A stretch of DNA of 64,000 nucleotides from an uncultured Porphyromonadaceae bacterium (lineage in GTDB: Bacteria > Bacteroidota > Bacteroidia > Bacteroidales > Muribaculaceae), in assembly GCA_900544305.1 (NCBI GenBank), contig UQUV01000006.1, positions 1-64,000 of the forward strand, written 5' to 3'. A model generated the notes under the pieces. It did no database searches. It saw nothing but the letters and a program-made list of their open reading frames with translations, and had not been told where the DNA came from. This document shows, piece after piece, positions 8,161 through 17,283 of the stretch. A program made the translations under genes and the position numbers. The number at the start of each line of letters is the position of its first letter. Position 1 is the stretch's first letter.

Positions 8161-9315
8161 ATGGTTAGAAGATTTATTTTGAATGAAGTGTCATATTTCG
8201 GACCAGGCGCACGCGAAGTGTTGCCTTCTGAAATTTCACGCTTGGGATTGCATAAGGCTCTTGTCGTTACGGACAAGGACTTGGTGAAATTCGGTGTTGC
8301 CGAGAAGGTTCTGGAAGTTCTTCGTTCGGCAGGTATTCCTTTTGAGGTATTTAGTGAAATCAAACCGAATCCGACAGTGGCGAATGTAAAGGCCGGATTG
8401 GTTGCCTATGCGTCATCGGGTGCTGATTTTATTATTGCAATTGGTGGCGGTTCGTCGATTGACACGGCTAAAGCTGTGGGAATTGTGTCCAACAACCCTC
8501 AATTTTCCGATATCGTGTCGCTTGAAGGTGTGGCCGATACGAAAAAGAAGTCAGTTCCAATCATTGCTTTGCCCACAACAGCCGGTACAGCAGCTGAAGT
8601 GACAATCAATTATGTGATTACTGATGAGGAAAACCATAAAAAGATGGTGTGTGTAGACCCTAATGACATCCCGGCCATAGCAATTGTCGACGCTGAATTG
8701 ATGTATACGTTGCCGAAAAGTCTTACGGCTGCAACCGGTCTTGATGCACTGACTCATGCCATTGAAGGTCTGATTACAAAAGGCGCATGGGAGATGAGCG
8801 ACATGTTTGAAATCAAGGCAATTGAAATGATCGCCCGCTATCTGGAAACGGCTGTTGCCGAACCTTCTAATGTGGAAGCGCGCAACGGAATGGCTGTTGC
8901 GCAATACATTGCCGGTATGGCGTTCTCGAACGTAGGCCTGGGCGTGGTTCATGGCATGGCGCACCCGCTGGGAGCAAGATTTGATATTCCACATGGCGTG
9001 GCCAACGCATTGCTGTTGCCTATTGTGATGGAATTCAATGCACCTGCTGCCCTTGAAAAATATGTGGAAATAGCAAAAGCTATGAATGTGTATGTTTCGG
9101 GCATGACTGCAGAACAGGCGGCGGATGCTGCTGTGAATGCGGTGAAGGAATTATCGGTGAAAGTCGGAATTCCGCAACATCTGTCAGAACTGGGCATTAA
9201 GGAAAGCGACCTTGAGATGCTTGCCGCTGATGCATTTGCCGATGTGTGTACACCGGGCAATCCGCGTGAAGTGAACAAAGAAATAATTTATGACCTATAC
9301 AAGAAAGCGTTATGA
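8161..9315 (+). CDS. fucO: Lactaldehyde reductase (propanediol oxidoreductase)
   Basis: 384 residues from the ATG at 8161. The GTG at 8152 is possible, but the later start aligns exactly with E. coli FucO (VRRFILNE against ANRMILNE). It is a group III iron-dependent alcohol dehydrogenase that reduces L-lactaldehyde to propane-1,2-diol with NADH. Visible are the nucleotide loop AIGGGSSIDTAKA and the metal ligands Asp and His in GLDALTHAIEG plus two His in HGMAHPLGARFDIPHG. The conserved TTAGTAAEVT is also present. Its stop overlaps the fucA start by 4 nt. Placement between fucI and fucA implies that fucose carbon is partly excreted as propanediol. Confidence 0.93.
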   Translation: MVRRFILNEVSYFGPGAREVLPSEISRLGLHKALVVTDKDLVKFGVAEKVLEVLRSAGIPFEVFSEIKPNPTVANVKAGLVAYASSGADFIIAIGGGSSIDTAKAVGIVSNNPQFSDIVSLEGVADTKKKSVPIIALPTTAGTAAEVTINYVITDEENHKKMVCVDPNDIPAIAIVDAELMYTLPKSLTAATGLDALTHAIEGLITKGAWEMSDMFEIKAIEMIARYLETAVAEPSNVEARNGMAVAQYIAGMAFSNVGLGVVHGMAHPLGARFDIPHGVANALLLPIVMEFNAPAALEKYVEIAKAMNVYVSGMTAEQAADAAVNAVKELSVKVGIPQHLSELGIKESDLEMLAADAFADVCTPGNPREVNKEIIYDLYKKAL

Positions 9316-9950
9316 TAACAAATGAGCATATAGAAAAATTTATAGAGCAGGCACACCGTTATGGTGCAGCCAGACTGACATTATGCAGCAGCGGTAATCT
9401 TTCATGGCGTATTGGCGATGAAGTGCTGGTTTCGGGAACCGGTTCGTGGGTTCCTACTTTACCGAAAGAAAAAGTGGCAGTTTGTCGTTTGGAAACCGGT
9501 GAAGTGCTCAACGGAGTCAAGCCGTCGATGGAAAGCGGATTCCATTTAGGTGTTTTGAGAGAACGTCCGGACGTGAATGTCGTGTTCCATTTTCAGTCGT
9601 GCTATGCTACCGCAGTTGCCTGTATGAAGAATATCCCGTCGGATTTCAACGTGACGGCAGAAATTCCCTGTCATGTCGGCGCAGAGATTCCGGTAGTGCC
9701 GTATTATCGTCCGGGTTCACCGGAACTGGCAGCTGCCGTGATAGCAGCCATGAAGGACCACAATTCTATCTTGCTCCAAAAGCACGGTCAGGTGGTGTGC
9801 GGTGAAAATTTCGAACAGGTGTTTGAACGTGCGACTTTTTTTGAAATGGCATGCCGCATCATTGTCTTGTCAGGCGGTGCATACAATACGTTGAGCCGGG
9901 AAGAAATAGATGATTTGGAAACTTACGTTTTAGGTAAGAAAACAAAATGA
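9312..9950 (+). CDS. fucA: L-fuculose-1-phosphate aldolase (class II)
   Basis: 212 residues. It cleaves L-fuculose-1-phosphate into dihydroxyacetone phosphate and L-lactaldehyde. Class II aldolase/adducin fold: SSGNLSWR near residue 29, SGTGSW, the Glu of PSMESGFH, and the last Zn-ligand His in LLQKHGQVV. Aligning with E. coli FucA, the HxH pair of Zn ligands (His92, His94) becomes HFQ here (His93, Gln95), so one ligand His is replaced by Gln. The rest of the active site looks normal, so the enzyme is probably functional with altered metal coordination. It overlaps fucO and fucK by 4 nt each, indicating tight translational coupling. Confidence 0.9.
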   Translation: MITNEHIEKFIEQAHRYGAARLTLCSSGNLSWRIGDEVLVSGTGSWVPTLPKEKVAVCRLETGEVLNGVKPSMESGFHLGVLRERPDVNVVFHFQSCYATAVACMKNIPSDFNVTAEIPCHVGAEIPVVPYYRPGSPELAAAVIAAMKDHNSILLQKHGQVVCGENFEQVFERATFFEMACRIIVLSGGAYNTLSREEIDDLETYVLGKKTK

Positions 9951-11302
9951 CAGAAGCGTATTTGGCTGTAGATTTCGGAGGTGGTAGCGGCAGAGTAATA
10001 GCCGGCTACCTTTCCTCCGGTGAACTTGTTGTTGACACTGTCTATCGCTTTTCAAATAGGCAGGTGCGTTTGGGAAATCACATTTATTGGGATTTCCCGG
10101 CACTGTTTGCCGATATGAAGCAAGGCCTGCGTATGGCAGTGGAGAAAGGATATCGCATTAAGAGTATCGGTGTTGATACTTGGGGCGTGGATTTTGGTCT
10201 GATTGATAAAGAAGGCAATCTGATGTCCAATCCCGTTTGCTATCGTGATAGCCGTACTGAAGGTATCCCTGATGAGGTGTTCTCGCAGATTGATGTGGCG
10301 GAACATTATGCGGAAGCGGGAATACAGATAATGGAAATCAATACTCTGTTTCAATTGTACGCATTGAAAAAGTCAGGAAAATGGCAGTTGGAAAATGCTG
10401 ACAAACTACTGTTTATGCCTGATTTGTTCAGCTATTTCCTTACTGGTGTTGCCAACAATGAATATAGTATTGCCTCTACTTCAGAATTGCTGGATGCGAA
10501 AACACGCCGTTGGAATTATCCGCTGATGCGTAAGTTAGGTATTCCGGAACATATTTTCTGTGATATCGTAATGCCCGGTGACAAACGGGGAAAGCTGTTG
10601 GATTCTATTAAGGAAGAATTAGGCATTGATTACGATGTGGATGTTATTGCTGTGGCATCCCATGATACGGCAAGTGCAGTTTATGCCGTTCCTGAGTCGC
10701 AGAAGTCCGGCAGTAAAGCGTTCCTCAGTTCTGGAACGTGGTCGTTGTTGGGGGTTGTCCTCGATGAACCAGTATTGACGGAAGAGGCACGGTTGGCCGG
10801 ATTTACCAATGAAGGCGGCGTGGGAGGCAAGATCTGTTTTCTTCAGAATATAACGGGGCTTTGGATTTTGCAGCGTCTTGTGTCTGAATGGTCGGCAAAA
10901 GGACTGGAATCAGATTATGGAAGATTAGTCGCTTTGTCGGAAGAGGCTGAAATTATGTCGGTAATAGATGTTGACGACAGTGTTTTTCAGAATCCGTCCG
11001 ATATGGCGGAAGCCATTGCTGCTTATTGTGGAAAAAGCGGTCAGCAGATACCTCAGTCTGTGGGGGAATATGTGAAATGCGTGCTGCTGTCGCTTGCGAA
11101 ACGCTATAAGAAAGGCATTGACGGTTTGAACAGGCTCTTGCCAGAACCGGTGGAGTCACTTCAAATTATTGGTGGTGGCTGTCAGAACCGTTATCTGAAC
11201 CGTTTGACGGAAGAAGCTACCGGTTTGCAAGTTGAGGCTGGTCCGGTTGAGGCTACGGCCATAGGAAACATCCGGCTGCAAATGAAATCCTGTCAGAAAT
11301 AA
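9947..11302 (+). CDS. fucK: L-fuculokinase (rhamnulokinase-like FGGY kinase), C-terminally shortened
   Basis: 451 residues. It phosphorylates L-fuculose to fuculose-1-phosphate. FGGY sugar-kinase fold: N-terminal ATPase strand AVDFGGGSGRV, substrate region SIGVDTWGVDFGLID, SHDTASAV, the phosphate loop LSSGTWSLLG and the C-terminal IIGGGCQNRYLNRLT. It resembles RhaB more than E. coli FucK, as is usual in Bacteroides. The protein stops soon after EATAIGNI, where relatives as I know them continue for roughly 25-35 residues as a helix. Here the end is RLQMKSCQK, and no continuation is seen in the other frames. Its start overlaps fucA by 4 nt. Confidence 0.88.
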   Translation: MTEAYLAVDFGGGSGRVIAGYLSSGELVVDTVYRFSNRQVRLGNHIYWDFPALFADMKQGLRMAVEKGYRIKSIGVDTWGVDFGLIDKEGNLMSNPVCYRDSRTEGIPDEVFSQIDVAEHYAEAGIQIMEINTLFQLYALKKSGKWQLENADKLLFMPDLFSYFLTGVANNEYSIASTSELLDAKTRRWNYPLMRKLGIPEHIFCDIVMPGDKRGKLLDSIKEELGIDYDVDVIAVASHDTASAVYAVPESQKSGSKAFLSSGTWSLLGVVLDEPVLTEEARLAGFTNEGGVGGKICFLQNITGLWILQRLVSEWSAKGLESDYGRLVALSEEAEIMSVIDVDDSVFQNPSDMAEAIAAYCGKSGQQIPQSVGEYVKCVLLSLAKRYKKGIDGLNRLLPEPVESLQIIGGGCQNRYLNRLTEEATGLQVEAGPVEATAIGNIRLQMKSCQK

Positions 11303-11401
11303 GCCTAATACCCCAATTGTATCTGTAAAGGGAATAAGCGTGTAACGGGAAAACCCTTTGCAGAATAAAAAGATAGAAATGCTGGTCGTAATATGCCAGT
11401 C

Positions 11402-11427
11402 CAGACAGAATATGTCTGTGTTTTTTT
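11402..11427 (+). terminator. Intrinsic terminator between fucK and fucP
   Basis: Stem CAGACA (11402-11407), loop GAATA and TGTCTG (11413-11418) are followed by TG and seven T residues. It lies 100 bp after the fucK stop and about 100 bp before fucP. It should reduce read-through, so fucP may have its own promoter or be expressed at a different level. Confidence 0.65.
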
Positions 11428-11529
11428 AAGTTCAGACCTTAAAATCGTTGTCTGTTTAGAATATGTACCAATGCGGTTCCCTTCCTTTTGTTTATGGCAG
11501 AGGAAGGGGGCCATAATAAATCTCAAACA

Positions 11530-12840
11530 ATGAAAAATGATAAAGAATCCATAATTTCAAAAGATGGTGTAAACTATCTTGTGCCGTTTATTCTTATTAC
11601 TGCCTGTTTTGCCTTGTGGGGATTTGCTAACGATATCACGAATCCGATGGTGAAAGCCTTTTCAAAAATTTTCCGCATGAGTGTGACCGAGGGGACTTTT
11701 GTTCAGGTGGCATTCTATGGAGGATATTTTGCAATGGCTTTTCCAGCTGCTATGTTTATCCGCAAATTTACCTACAAGTCTGGGGTGATTCTGGGGCTGG
11801 GGCTTTATGCCTTAGGTGCACTCTTGTTTTTCCCAGCTATGCATATCGGCACATATCTTCCGTTTTTGATTGCGTATTTCATTATGACATGCGGCCTGTC
11901 GTTTCTTGAAACCAGCTGTAATCCTTATATTCTTTCAATGGGACCGGAACATTCAGCTACGCGTCGTCTGAATCTTGCTCAAGCGTTTAATCCGATAGGG
12001 TCGCTGCTTGGTATGTTCGTTGCCATGAATTTCATTCAGAACCGTTTGAATCCGATGGATACGGCAGAACGCAGTATGCTTGACCATGCGGAGTTTGAGC
12101 AAATCCGTGATTCCGACCTTGCTGTGCTGATTGCCCCATATTTGGTAATTGGATTTATTATAATATTTATGTTGCTGGTGATACGTTTCACAAAGATGCC
12201 TCGTACGGGAGAACAGGTGCATTCCATTAATTTTTTGCCGACACTGAAACGTATTTTTTCCATTCGCCATTATCGGGAAGGTGTGGTGACTCAGTTCTTT
12301 TATGTGGGAGCTCAGATTATGTGCTGGACGTTCATTATTCAATATGGTACACGTTTGTTTGTTTCACAAGGGATGGAAGAACAGGCAGCGGAAGTATTGT
12401 CGCAGCAGTATAACATTGTGGCAATGGTTATATTCTGTATAAGCCGCTTCATCTGTACTTTCATGTTGCGTTATTTCAATCCGGGAACGTTGCTGAAAAT
12501 CTTGGCAATTGCTGCTTGTTTGTTGACTTTGGGTGTGATTTTCTTTACTAATATTTACGGACTTTATTGTCTGGTTGGTGTATCTGCCTGTATGTCGTTG
12601 ATGTTCCCGACTATTTACGGCATTGCATTAGGCGGTTTGGGGGACGATGCAAAATTCGGGGCAGCCGGCCTGATTATGGCTATTCTTGGTGGCTCTGTTC
12701 TGCCTCCGCTCCAGGCACGTATTATCGATATGCATTCTCTGTTTGGGTTTCCGGCGGTAAATGTGTCGTTTGTCCTTCCGTTAGTATGTTTTGTGGTAAT
12801 AGTCGCTTATGGCCACCGTATGCGGAAAATTAAAAACTGA
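11530..12840 (+). CDS. fucP: L-fucose:H+ symporter
   Basis: 436 residues from the ATG at 11530. An upstream in-frame ATG at 11488 lies in poorly conserved leader. It is an MFS protein of the FHS (fucose-galactose-glucose) family with about 12 membrane segments. The family start is clear (YLVPFILITACFALWGFANDITNPM). The SFLETSCNPYI and AQAFNPIGSLLG motifs that define FucP relatives are present, as is SLMFPTIYGIALGGLG in the C-terminal half. It imports L-fucose across the inner membrane with protons. It is last in the fuc gene set and separated from fucK by 227 bp holding a terminator. Confidence 0.95.
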   Translation: MKNDKESIISKDGVNYLVPFILITACFALWGFANDITNPMVKAFSKIFRMSVTEGTFVQVAFYGGYFAMAFPAAMFIRKFTYKSGVILGLGLYALGALLFFPAMHIGTYLPFLIAYFIMTCGLSFLETSCNPYILSMGPEHSATRRLNLAQAFNPIGSLLGMFVAMNFIQNRLNPMDTAERSMLDHAEFEQIRDSDLAVLIAPYLVIGFIIIFMLLVIRFTKMPRTGEQVHSINFLPTLKRIFSIRHYREGVVTQFFYVGAQIMCWTFIIQYGTRLFVSQGMEEQAAEVLSQQYNIVAMVIFCISRFICTFMLRYFNPGTLLKILAIAACLLTLGVIFFTNIYGLYCLVGVSACMSLMFPTIYGIALGGLGDDAKFGAAGLIMAILGGSVLPPLQARIIDMHSLFGFPAVNVSFVLPLVCFVVIVAYGHRMRKIKN

Positions 12841-12866
12841 ATATCCTGAAAATCATTGTAAACAAA

Positions 12867-12901
12867 AAGAAAGCCTGCATCATGGCGGTGCAGGCTTTCT
12901 T
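12867..12901. terminator. Bidirectional terminator between fucP and the CoA-transferase
   Basis: AAGAAAGCCTGCA (12867-12879) pairs perfectly with TGCAGGCTTTCTT (12889-12901) around a nine-base loop. A-rich sequence on the left and T-rich on the right let it serve both converging genes. Confidence 0.9.
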
Positions 12902-12921
12902 GTATGATGTAAAAATAAGGA

Positions 12922-14415
12922 TTAGCAATATTCTGCCCAGTTGGTGTTCTGCATGTTTCCTGACTTGATGAATTCTTCGTGGAAACCGAATGCAGCCTTG
13001 AGGCAGTGCGGAGTGTGACCGCCTTTGCCGAGCTTCATGTAGTCGCGGAGCAACGGACGGTAAGCCGGGTGAGCACAGTTTTCGATGATGAGTTGTGCTT
13101 TTTCTTCCGGATCCTTGCCGCGGAGGTCGGCGATACCCTGGTCGGTGATAAGAACGCTGACAGAGTGTTCGCTGTGGTCGAGGTGAGAAACCATCGGCAC
13201 GATTGTACTGATTTTGCCTTCCTTCGTTACTGACGGACAGCTGAAGATAGAGATGTAGGCGTTGCGTGTGAAGTCGCCAGAACCACCGATACCGTTCATC
13301 ATCTTAGTTCCGACAACGTGAGTAGAGTTGACGTTACCGAAGATGTCGGCTTCGAGGGCAGTGTTCATCGTGATAAGGCCGAGACGGCGGATGATTTCCG
13401 GATTGTTGGAAATTTCGCCCGGACGGATAACCACTTTGTCGCGGAAGAATTCAATGTTGCTGAAGAATTTGTCCATTGTTTCGTCCGAGAATGTGAGGGA
13501 GCAAGTACTACCGAAGCGGCATTTGCCCATTTCCATCAGTTCGAGAACGGCATCCTGGATAACTTCGGTATACATGTCGAATGCAGGAATTTCCTTGCTT
13601 TCGCCAAGTCCGTGGAGCACGGCGTTTGCAATGTTGCCTACACCTGACTGCAACGGGAGGAATTCTTTAGGAATACGTCCGGCACGGAGTTCGCCGATGA
13701 GGAACTTGCACACGTTTTCGCCGATGCGCATGGTTGTTTCGTCGAGCGGAGCGAAACCGTGAACGTGGTCGCTGCTGTTTGTCTTGACGATACCAACGAT
13801 TTTAGCCGGGTCAACTTTCAGGTACGGAGTACCGATGCGGTCGCTTGGCTTGTAGATAGGAATCTCGCGACGGTAAGGAGGGTCGAGAGGAATGTATATA
13901 TCGTGAAGTCCGCGGATTTCAGCCGGGATATGTTCGTTAAGTTCAATGATGATTTTGTCGGCCATATGGGCGAAAGTCGGGATATTGCCGACGCCTGCAC
14001 CCAGCAGGATTTCACCGTTGTCGCTGACTTCGCGGGCTTCGATAACTGCAACGTCAATCTTGCCGAAGAATCCGTAGCGGAGGTTCTGCGACAATTGTGA
14101 GAGGTGCATGTCAAAGTAGTGGATTTCGTGGTTGTTGATGCTGTTTCGTGTATCTTTGCACGATTGGTAGGGAGTACGGATATTTACCGCATTGGCACGG
14201 CTGAGTTCGCCGTCGATGTTGTCATTGGTAGACGCACCAGTAAAAACGTTGATTTTGAACGGGCGACCTTCTTCGTGTTCCTTTTTTGCTTTAGCGGCAA
14301 TAGCTGGAGCGACGAATTTCGGAGTACCGGCAGCTGTAAAACCAGAGAAACCGACGTTATCGCCATTTTTTACAAATTCTGCAGCTTGTTCTGCAGTGAT
14401 AAAAGGAAAAGCCAT
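12922..14415 (-). CDS. Acetyl-CoA hydrolase/transferase (succinyl-CoA:acetate or propionate CoA-transferase type)
   Basis: 497 residues from the ATG at 14413-14415 (MAFPFITAEQAAEFV). The longer reading from 14502 would cross the inverted-repeat promoter. Type I CoA-transferase fold: GFTAAGTPKFV near the N terminus, the VFTGAST loop, QSGVGNIANAVLHGL, the probable catalytic Glu in MYTEVIQD, and GIGGSGDFTRNAY in the C-terminal half. Enzymes of this group move CoA between succinate, acetate and propionate. In Bacteroidales they fit the final steps of propionate or acetate formation, which I infer as its role. It is monocistronic, faces away from miaB, and ends at the shared terminator with fucP. 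Confidence 0.9.
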   Translation of the reverse strand: MAFPFITAEQAAEFVKNGDNVGFSGFTAAGTPKFVAPAIAAKAKKEHEEGRPFKINVFTGASTNDNIDGELSRANAVNIRTPYQSCKDTRNSINNHEIHYFDMHLSQLSQNLRYGFFGKIDVAVIEAREVSDNGEILLGAGVGNIPTFAHMADKIIIELNEHIPAEIRGLHDIYIPLDPPYRREIPIYKPSDRIGTPYLKVDPAKIVGIVKTNSSDHVHGFAPLDETTMRIGENVCKFLIGELRAGRIPKEFLPLQSGVGNIANAVLHGLGESKEIPAFDMYTEVIQDAVLELMEMGKCRFGSTCSLTFSDETMDKFFSNIEFFRDKVVIRPGEISNNPEIIRRLGLITMNTALEADIFGNVNSTHVVGTKMMNGIGGSGDFTRNAYISIFSCPSVTKEGKISTIVPMVSHLDHSEHSVSVLITDQGIADLRGKDPEEKAQLIIENCAHPAYRPLLRDYMKLGKGGHTPHCLKAAFGFHEEFIKSGNMQNTNWAEYC

Positions 14416-14468
14416 ATTAATTAAAATTAAGTTTAGTTTTTCGTTGTCGAAAAATAAAAAGTCTATTA

Positions 14469-14530
14469 ATTTTAGTATTTTTGCACGATGCAAATTGCGC
14501 ATACTATGCCAAGTGCAAAAATACTAAAAT
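14469..14530. promoter_or_regulatory. Perfect 18-bp inverted repeat carrying face-to-face -7 boxes
   Basis: ATTTTAGTATTTTTGCAC (14469-14486) is exactly reverse-complementary to 14513-14530, with a 26-bp spacer. Each arm contains TATTTTTG, a match to the Bacteroidota -7 TAnnTTTG. One reads right toward miaB and the other left toward the CoA-transferase, so the two promoters overlap. The spacer could hold a regulator or force the two transcripts to compete. Confidence 0.7.
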
Positions 14531-14610
14531 ATTTGAATTTTGGCATAAATGGTGCAATAAAAGATGTACGCTAAACAAAATAATCCGGACAGACGTTTGA
14601 AAAGATAATT

Positions 14611-15960
14611 ATGGACGAACAAAGACAATTTGACAAAAAGTTATTTATAGAAACTTATGGTTGCCAAATGAACGTTGCCGACAGCGAAGTCGTTGCTTCG
14701 GTGATGCAAATGGCGGGTTACGAGTTGACAGAGGAATTGGAAGAAGCCGATGCCGTGTTCTTGAACACATGTTCAATCCGTGACAATGCCGAACAGAAAA
14801 TTTTTTCACGTCTTGAATATTTTGCCTCGTTGCGTAAAAAGCGCAAGGGACGCAAACTGATTGTAGGCGTGCTGGGCTGTATGGCTGAACGCGTGAAGGA
14901 CGACCTGATTGCCAACCACGGTGTGGATATTGTGGCAGGCCCTGACGCTTATCTTTCGCTTCCCGACCTTGTGGCTTCGGCTGAGGTGGGCGAAAAGGCC
15001 ATCGATATCGAACTTTCGACAACGGAAACCTATCGCGACGTAATTCCGCAGCGTATCGGTCATAACCGTATCAGCGGTTTTATCAGCATTATGCGCGGCT
15101 GCAACAATTTCTGTTCCTACTGCATCGTGCCTTATACCCGCGGCCGTGAACGCAGCCGTGAACCGCAGAGCATCCTGAACGAACTTGCCGACATGCGTGC
15201 CAAAGGTTTCAAGGAAGTGACGCTGCTGGGACAGAATGTCAATTCCTATCATTATGAATATCCCGACGGCCGTGTTCTCGGCTTTGCCGGCCTGCTCAAG
15301 CTCGTTGCCGAGTCGGCACCTGAAATGCGTGTGCGTTTCACAACTTCCCACCCGAAGGACATGAGCGACGAAACAATTCAGGTCATTGCTGAAACTCCGA
15401 ACGTGTGCCGCCACATCCATCTGCCGGTGCAGTCGGGCAGCAACAAGGTGCTGAAGGCGATGAACCGCAAATATACCCGTGAGTGGTATCTCGACCGTAT
15501 TGCCGCTATCCGTAAGGCAATGCCTGACTGTGGTATCTCTACTGACATGTTTACCGGTTTCCACGATGAGTCGGAAGAGGATTTTGAAGAAACGCTGAGC
15601 CTGATGCGCGAAGTGGTGTTCGACAGTGCGTTCATGTTCAAGTATTCCGAACGTCCCGGAACGTTTGCCTCCAAGAATCTGCCCGACAATGTGAGCGAAG
15701 AGGTGAAGATAGACCGTCTGAACCGCATGATTGCCTTGCAGAACGAACTTTCGGCAGAAAGCAACCGCCGCGATATCGGCAAAACATTTGAAGTGCTGAC
15801 GGAAGGCTACTCCAAACGTTCGCGCGAACAGCTTTTCGGTCGCACGGAGCAGAACAAGGTGGTGGTATTTCCCCGTGGAAACCACCGTATCGGCGAGCTT
15901 GTCCGCGTGAAGGTGAAGGACGCTTCATCGGCTACGCTGATTGGCGAAGAAGTGGAATAG
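14611..15960 (+). CDS. miaB: tRNA-2-methylthio-N6-dimethylallyladenosine synthase
   Basis: 449 residues. It adds the methylthio group to i6A37 of tRNAs reading UNN codons, using two 4Fe-4S clusters and SAM. The UPF0004 domain contains its three cysteines (ETYGCQMN at 18, LNTCSIRDNA, VLGCMAE). The radical SAM motif GCNNFCSYC places Cys at 164, 168 and 171, and VTLLGQNVNSY follows. A TRAM domain closes the protein (LVRVKVKDASSATLIGE). Length and order are those of bacterial MiaB. It is transcribed from the inverted-repeat region at 14469-14530. A long open frame on the opposite strand is only a shadow. Confidence 0.96.
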   Translation: MDEQRQFDKKLFIETYGCQMNVADSEVVASVMQMAGYELTEELEEADAVFLNTCSIRDNAEQKIFSRLEYFASLRKKRKGRKLIVGVLGCMAERVKDDLIANHGVDIVAGPDAYLSLPDLVASAEVGEKAIDIELSTTETYRDVIPQRIGHNRISGFISIMRGCNNFCSYCIVPYTRGRERSREPQSILNELADMRAKGFKEVTLLGQNVNSYHYEYPDGRVLGFAGLLKLVAESAPEMRVRFTTSHPKDMSDETIQVIAETPNVCRHIHLPVQSGSNKVLKAMNRKYTREWYLDRIAAIRKAMPDCGISTDMFTGFHDESEEDFEETLSLMREVVFDSAFMFKYSERPGTFASKNLPDNVSEEVKIDRLNRMIALQNELSAESNRRDIGKTFEVLTEGYSKRSREQLFGRTEQNKVVVFPRGNHRIGELVRVKVKDASSATLIGEEVE

Positions 15961-16020
15961 TATGGCTTGGGAGCAGGGCGTTTGCCTGCTCCGGCTGACA
16001 ACATAAAAACGAATCTGTGT

Positions 16021-17256
16021 ATGACTAAAGAAGCAATTTCCGGCAATGCTCCGGATTTCGACCCGTATGCAGTGGCCGATGGCGACAACCGCCTGTGGAA
16101 TCGCAACTATGTGTTTGTCATGCTTGCGAATTTCCTGCTGTTCTTTTCATTATATAATTTGATGCCGATTCTGCCGATTTATCTTGCCGACGAGCTGGGG
16201 GCAGGGCGCGACATCATCGGAGAAGTGATGGGCGGCTTTATCATTACCGGACTGATGATTCGTCCGTTTAGCGGTTATATCGTCGACAGCTTTCCGCGCA
16301 AGAAGGTGCTGATGGTGTGCTATCTGGTTTTTTCGCTGTTCAATATTGGATTCGTGGCCTCTACTACCGTGCTGATGTTCGGACTGGTGCGTACGCTTCA
16401 GGGGTTTGCTTTCGGGTCAACTTCGGTGGCCAACAGTACGGTTGCCATTGACGTGCTTCCTTCAAGCCGCCGCAGTGAAGGCATCGGCTATTACGGTATC
16501 AGCAACAATCTGGCAATGGCAATAGGGCCGTCGGTGGCTTTGGCACTATACAATAATATTCCCAACATTCATCTTGTATTTGCAGTGCCTTTGATTTCTT
16601 CGCTGATTGGATTCGCCTGCATAATGATGGTGAAAAACAAGCCTCGCGCCATCGTCAAGAACCAAGTGCCGTTGTCGTTCGACCGCTTTTTCCTGAAAGT
16701 GAGCCTGACAGAGGGTTTCAATTTGATTCCGTTCGCTTTCGCCAGCGCGACGCTTACCACTTATCTTGCCATTTACGGAAAACAGGAACTCGGCATATAT
16801 TCCGGCAGCGGGGTGTTCTTTCTGGTGCTTTCCGTGGGACTGATACTTTCGCGCGTGTTCACGAACAAGTGGGTGCGCAGGGGGTATATCATTGAAAACG
16901 TGAAGGCCGGAATGATTCTGGTTGTTGTCGGCTTTCTGGTTTTTGTCGGAATCAGCCATATGGCCGCTTTCTATGTGTCGGCACTGATAATCGGGCTTGG
17001 CTACGGCACCATGTGCCCTTCCTACCAGAGTATGTTTATCAATCTTGCGCCCAACAGCCGGCGGGGTACGGCAAACTCTTCCTATCTGACTTCGTGGGAT
17101 GTGGGGGCCGGTATCGGAATCTTCAGTGGCGGCTATATTGCCGAGCGCACCAGCTATCATTTTGTGTATTGGATTTGCTTTACCGCATGTGTCGTCGGTG
17201 CTCTTATTTATTTTGCCTACACCTCAAAACATTTTAATCGTCTAAAAATTAGGTAA
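16021..17256 (+). CDS. MFS transporter, function unknown
   Basis: 411 residues from the ATG at 16021. An earlier TTG at 15967 would translate through a GC-rich hairpin at 15970-15992 and is not favoured. There are about 12 hydrophobic segments. The first begins at ANFLLFFSLYNLMPILPIYL. The cytoplasmic loop RPFSGYIVDSFPRKKVL carries an MFS motif A-like pattern, and TLQGFAFGSTSVANSTVAIDVLPSSRRSEGIGYYG is typical of drug- or sugar-efflux MFS proteins. The substrate cannot be told. It follows miaB by 60 bp and may share its transcript, although the hairpin between them could weaken read-through. Confidence 0.8.
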   Translation: MTKEAISGNAPDFDPYAVADGDNRLWNRNYVFVMLANFLLFFSLYNLMPILPIYLADELGAGRDIIGEVMGGFIITGLMIRPFSGYIVDSFPRKKVLMVCYLVFSLFNIGFVASTTVLMFGLVRTLQGFAFGSTSVANSTVAIDVLPSSRRSEGIGYYGISNNLAMAIGPSVALALYNNIPNIHLVFAVPLISSLIGFACIMMVKNKPRAIVKNQVPLSFDRFFLKVSLTEGFNLIPFAFASATLTTYLAIYGKQELGIYSGSGVFFLVLSVGLILSRVFTNKWVRRGYIIENVKAGMILVVVGFLVFVGISHMAAFYVSALIIGLGYGTMCPSYQSMFINLAPNSRRGTANSSYLTSWDVGAGIGIFSGGYIAERTSYHFVYWICFTACVVGALIYFAYTSKHFNRLKIR

Positions 17257-17283
17257 AAAAACAAAATAAAACTATACAGGCAA

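Noticed and set aside
14806..15885. 359-codon antisense ORF opposite miaB
   Set aside because: Long antisense frames arise from codon bias in GC-rich genes; MiaB motifs on the plus strand are unambiguous.
15967..16020. TTG start extending the MFS transporter by 18 codons, through a GGAGCAGG/CCTGCTCC hairpin
   Set aside because: The extension is not membrane-like and crosses a stable hairpin (15970-15992). The hairpin has no U-tract, so I do not call it a terminator either.
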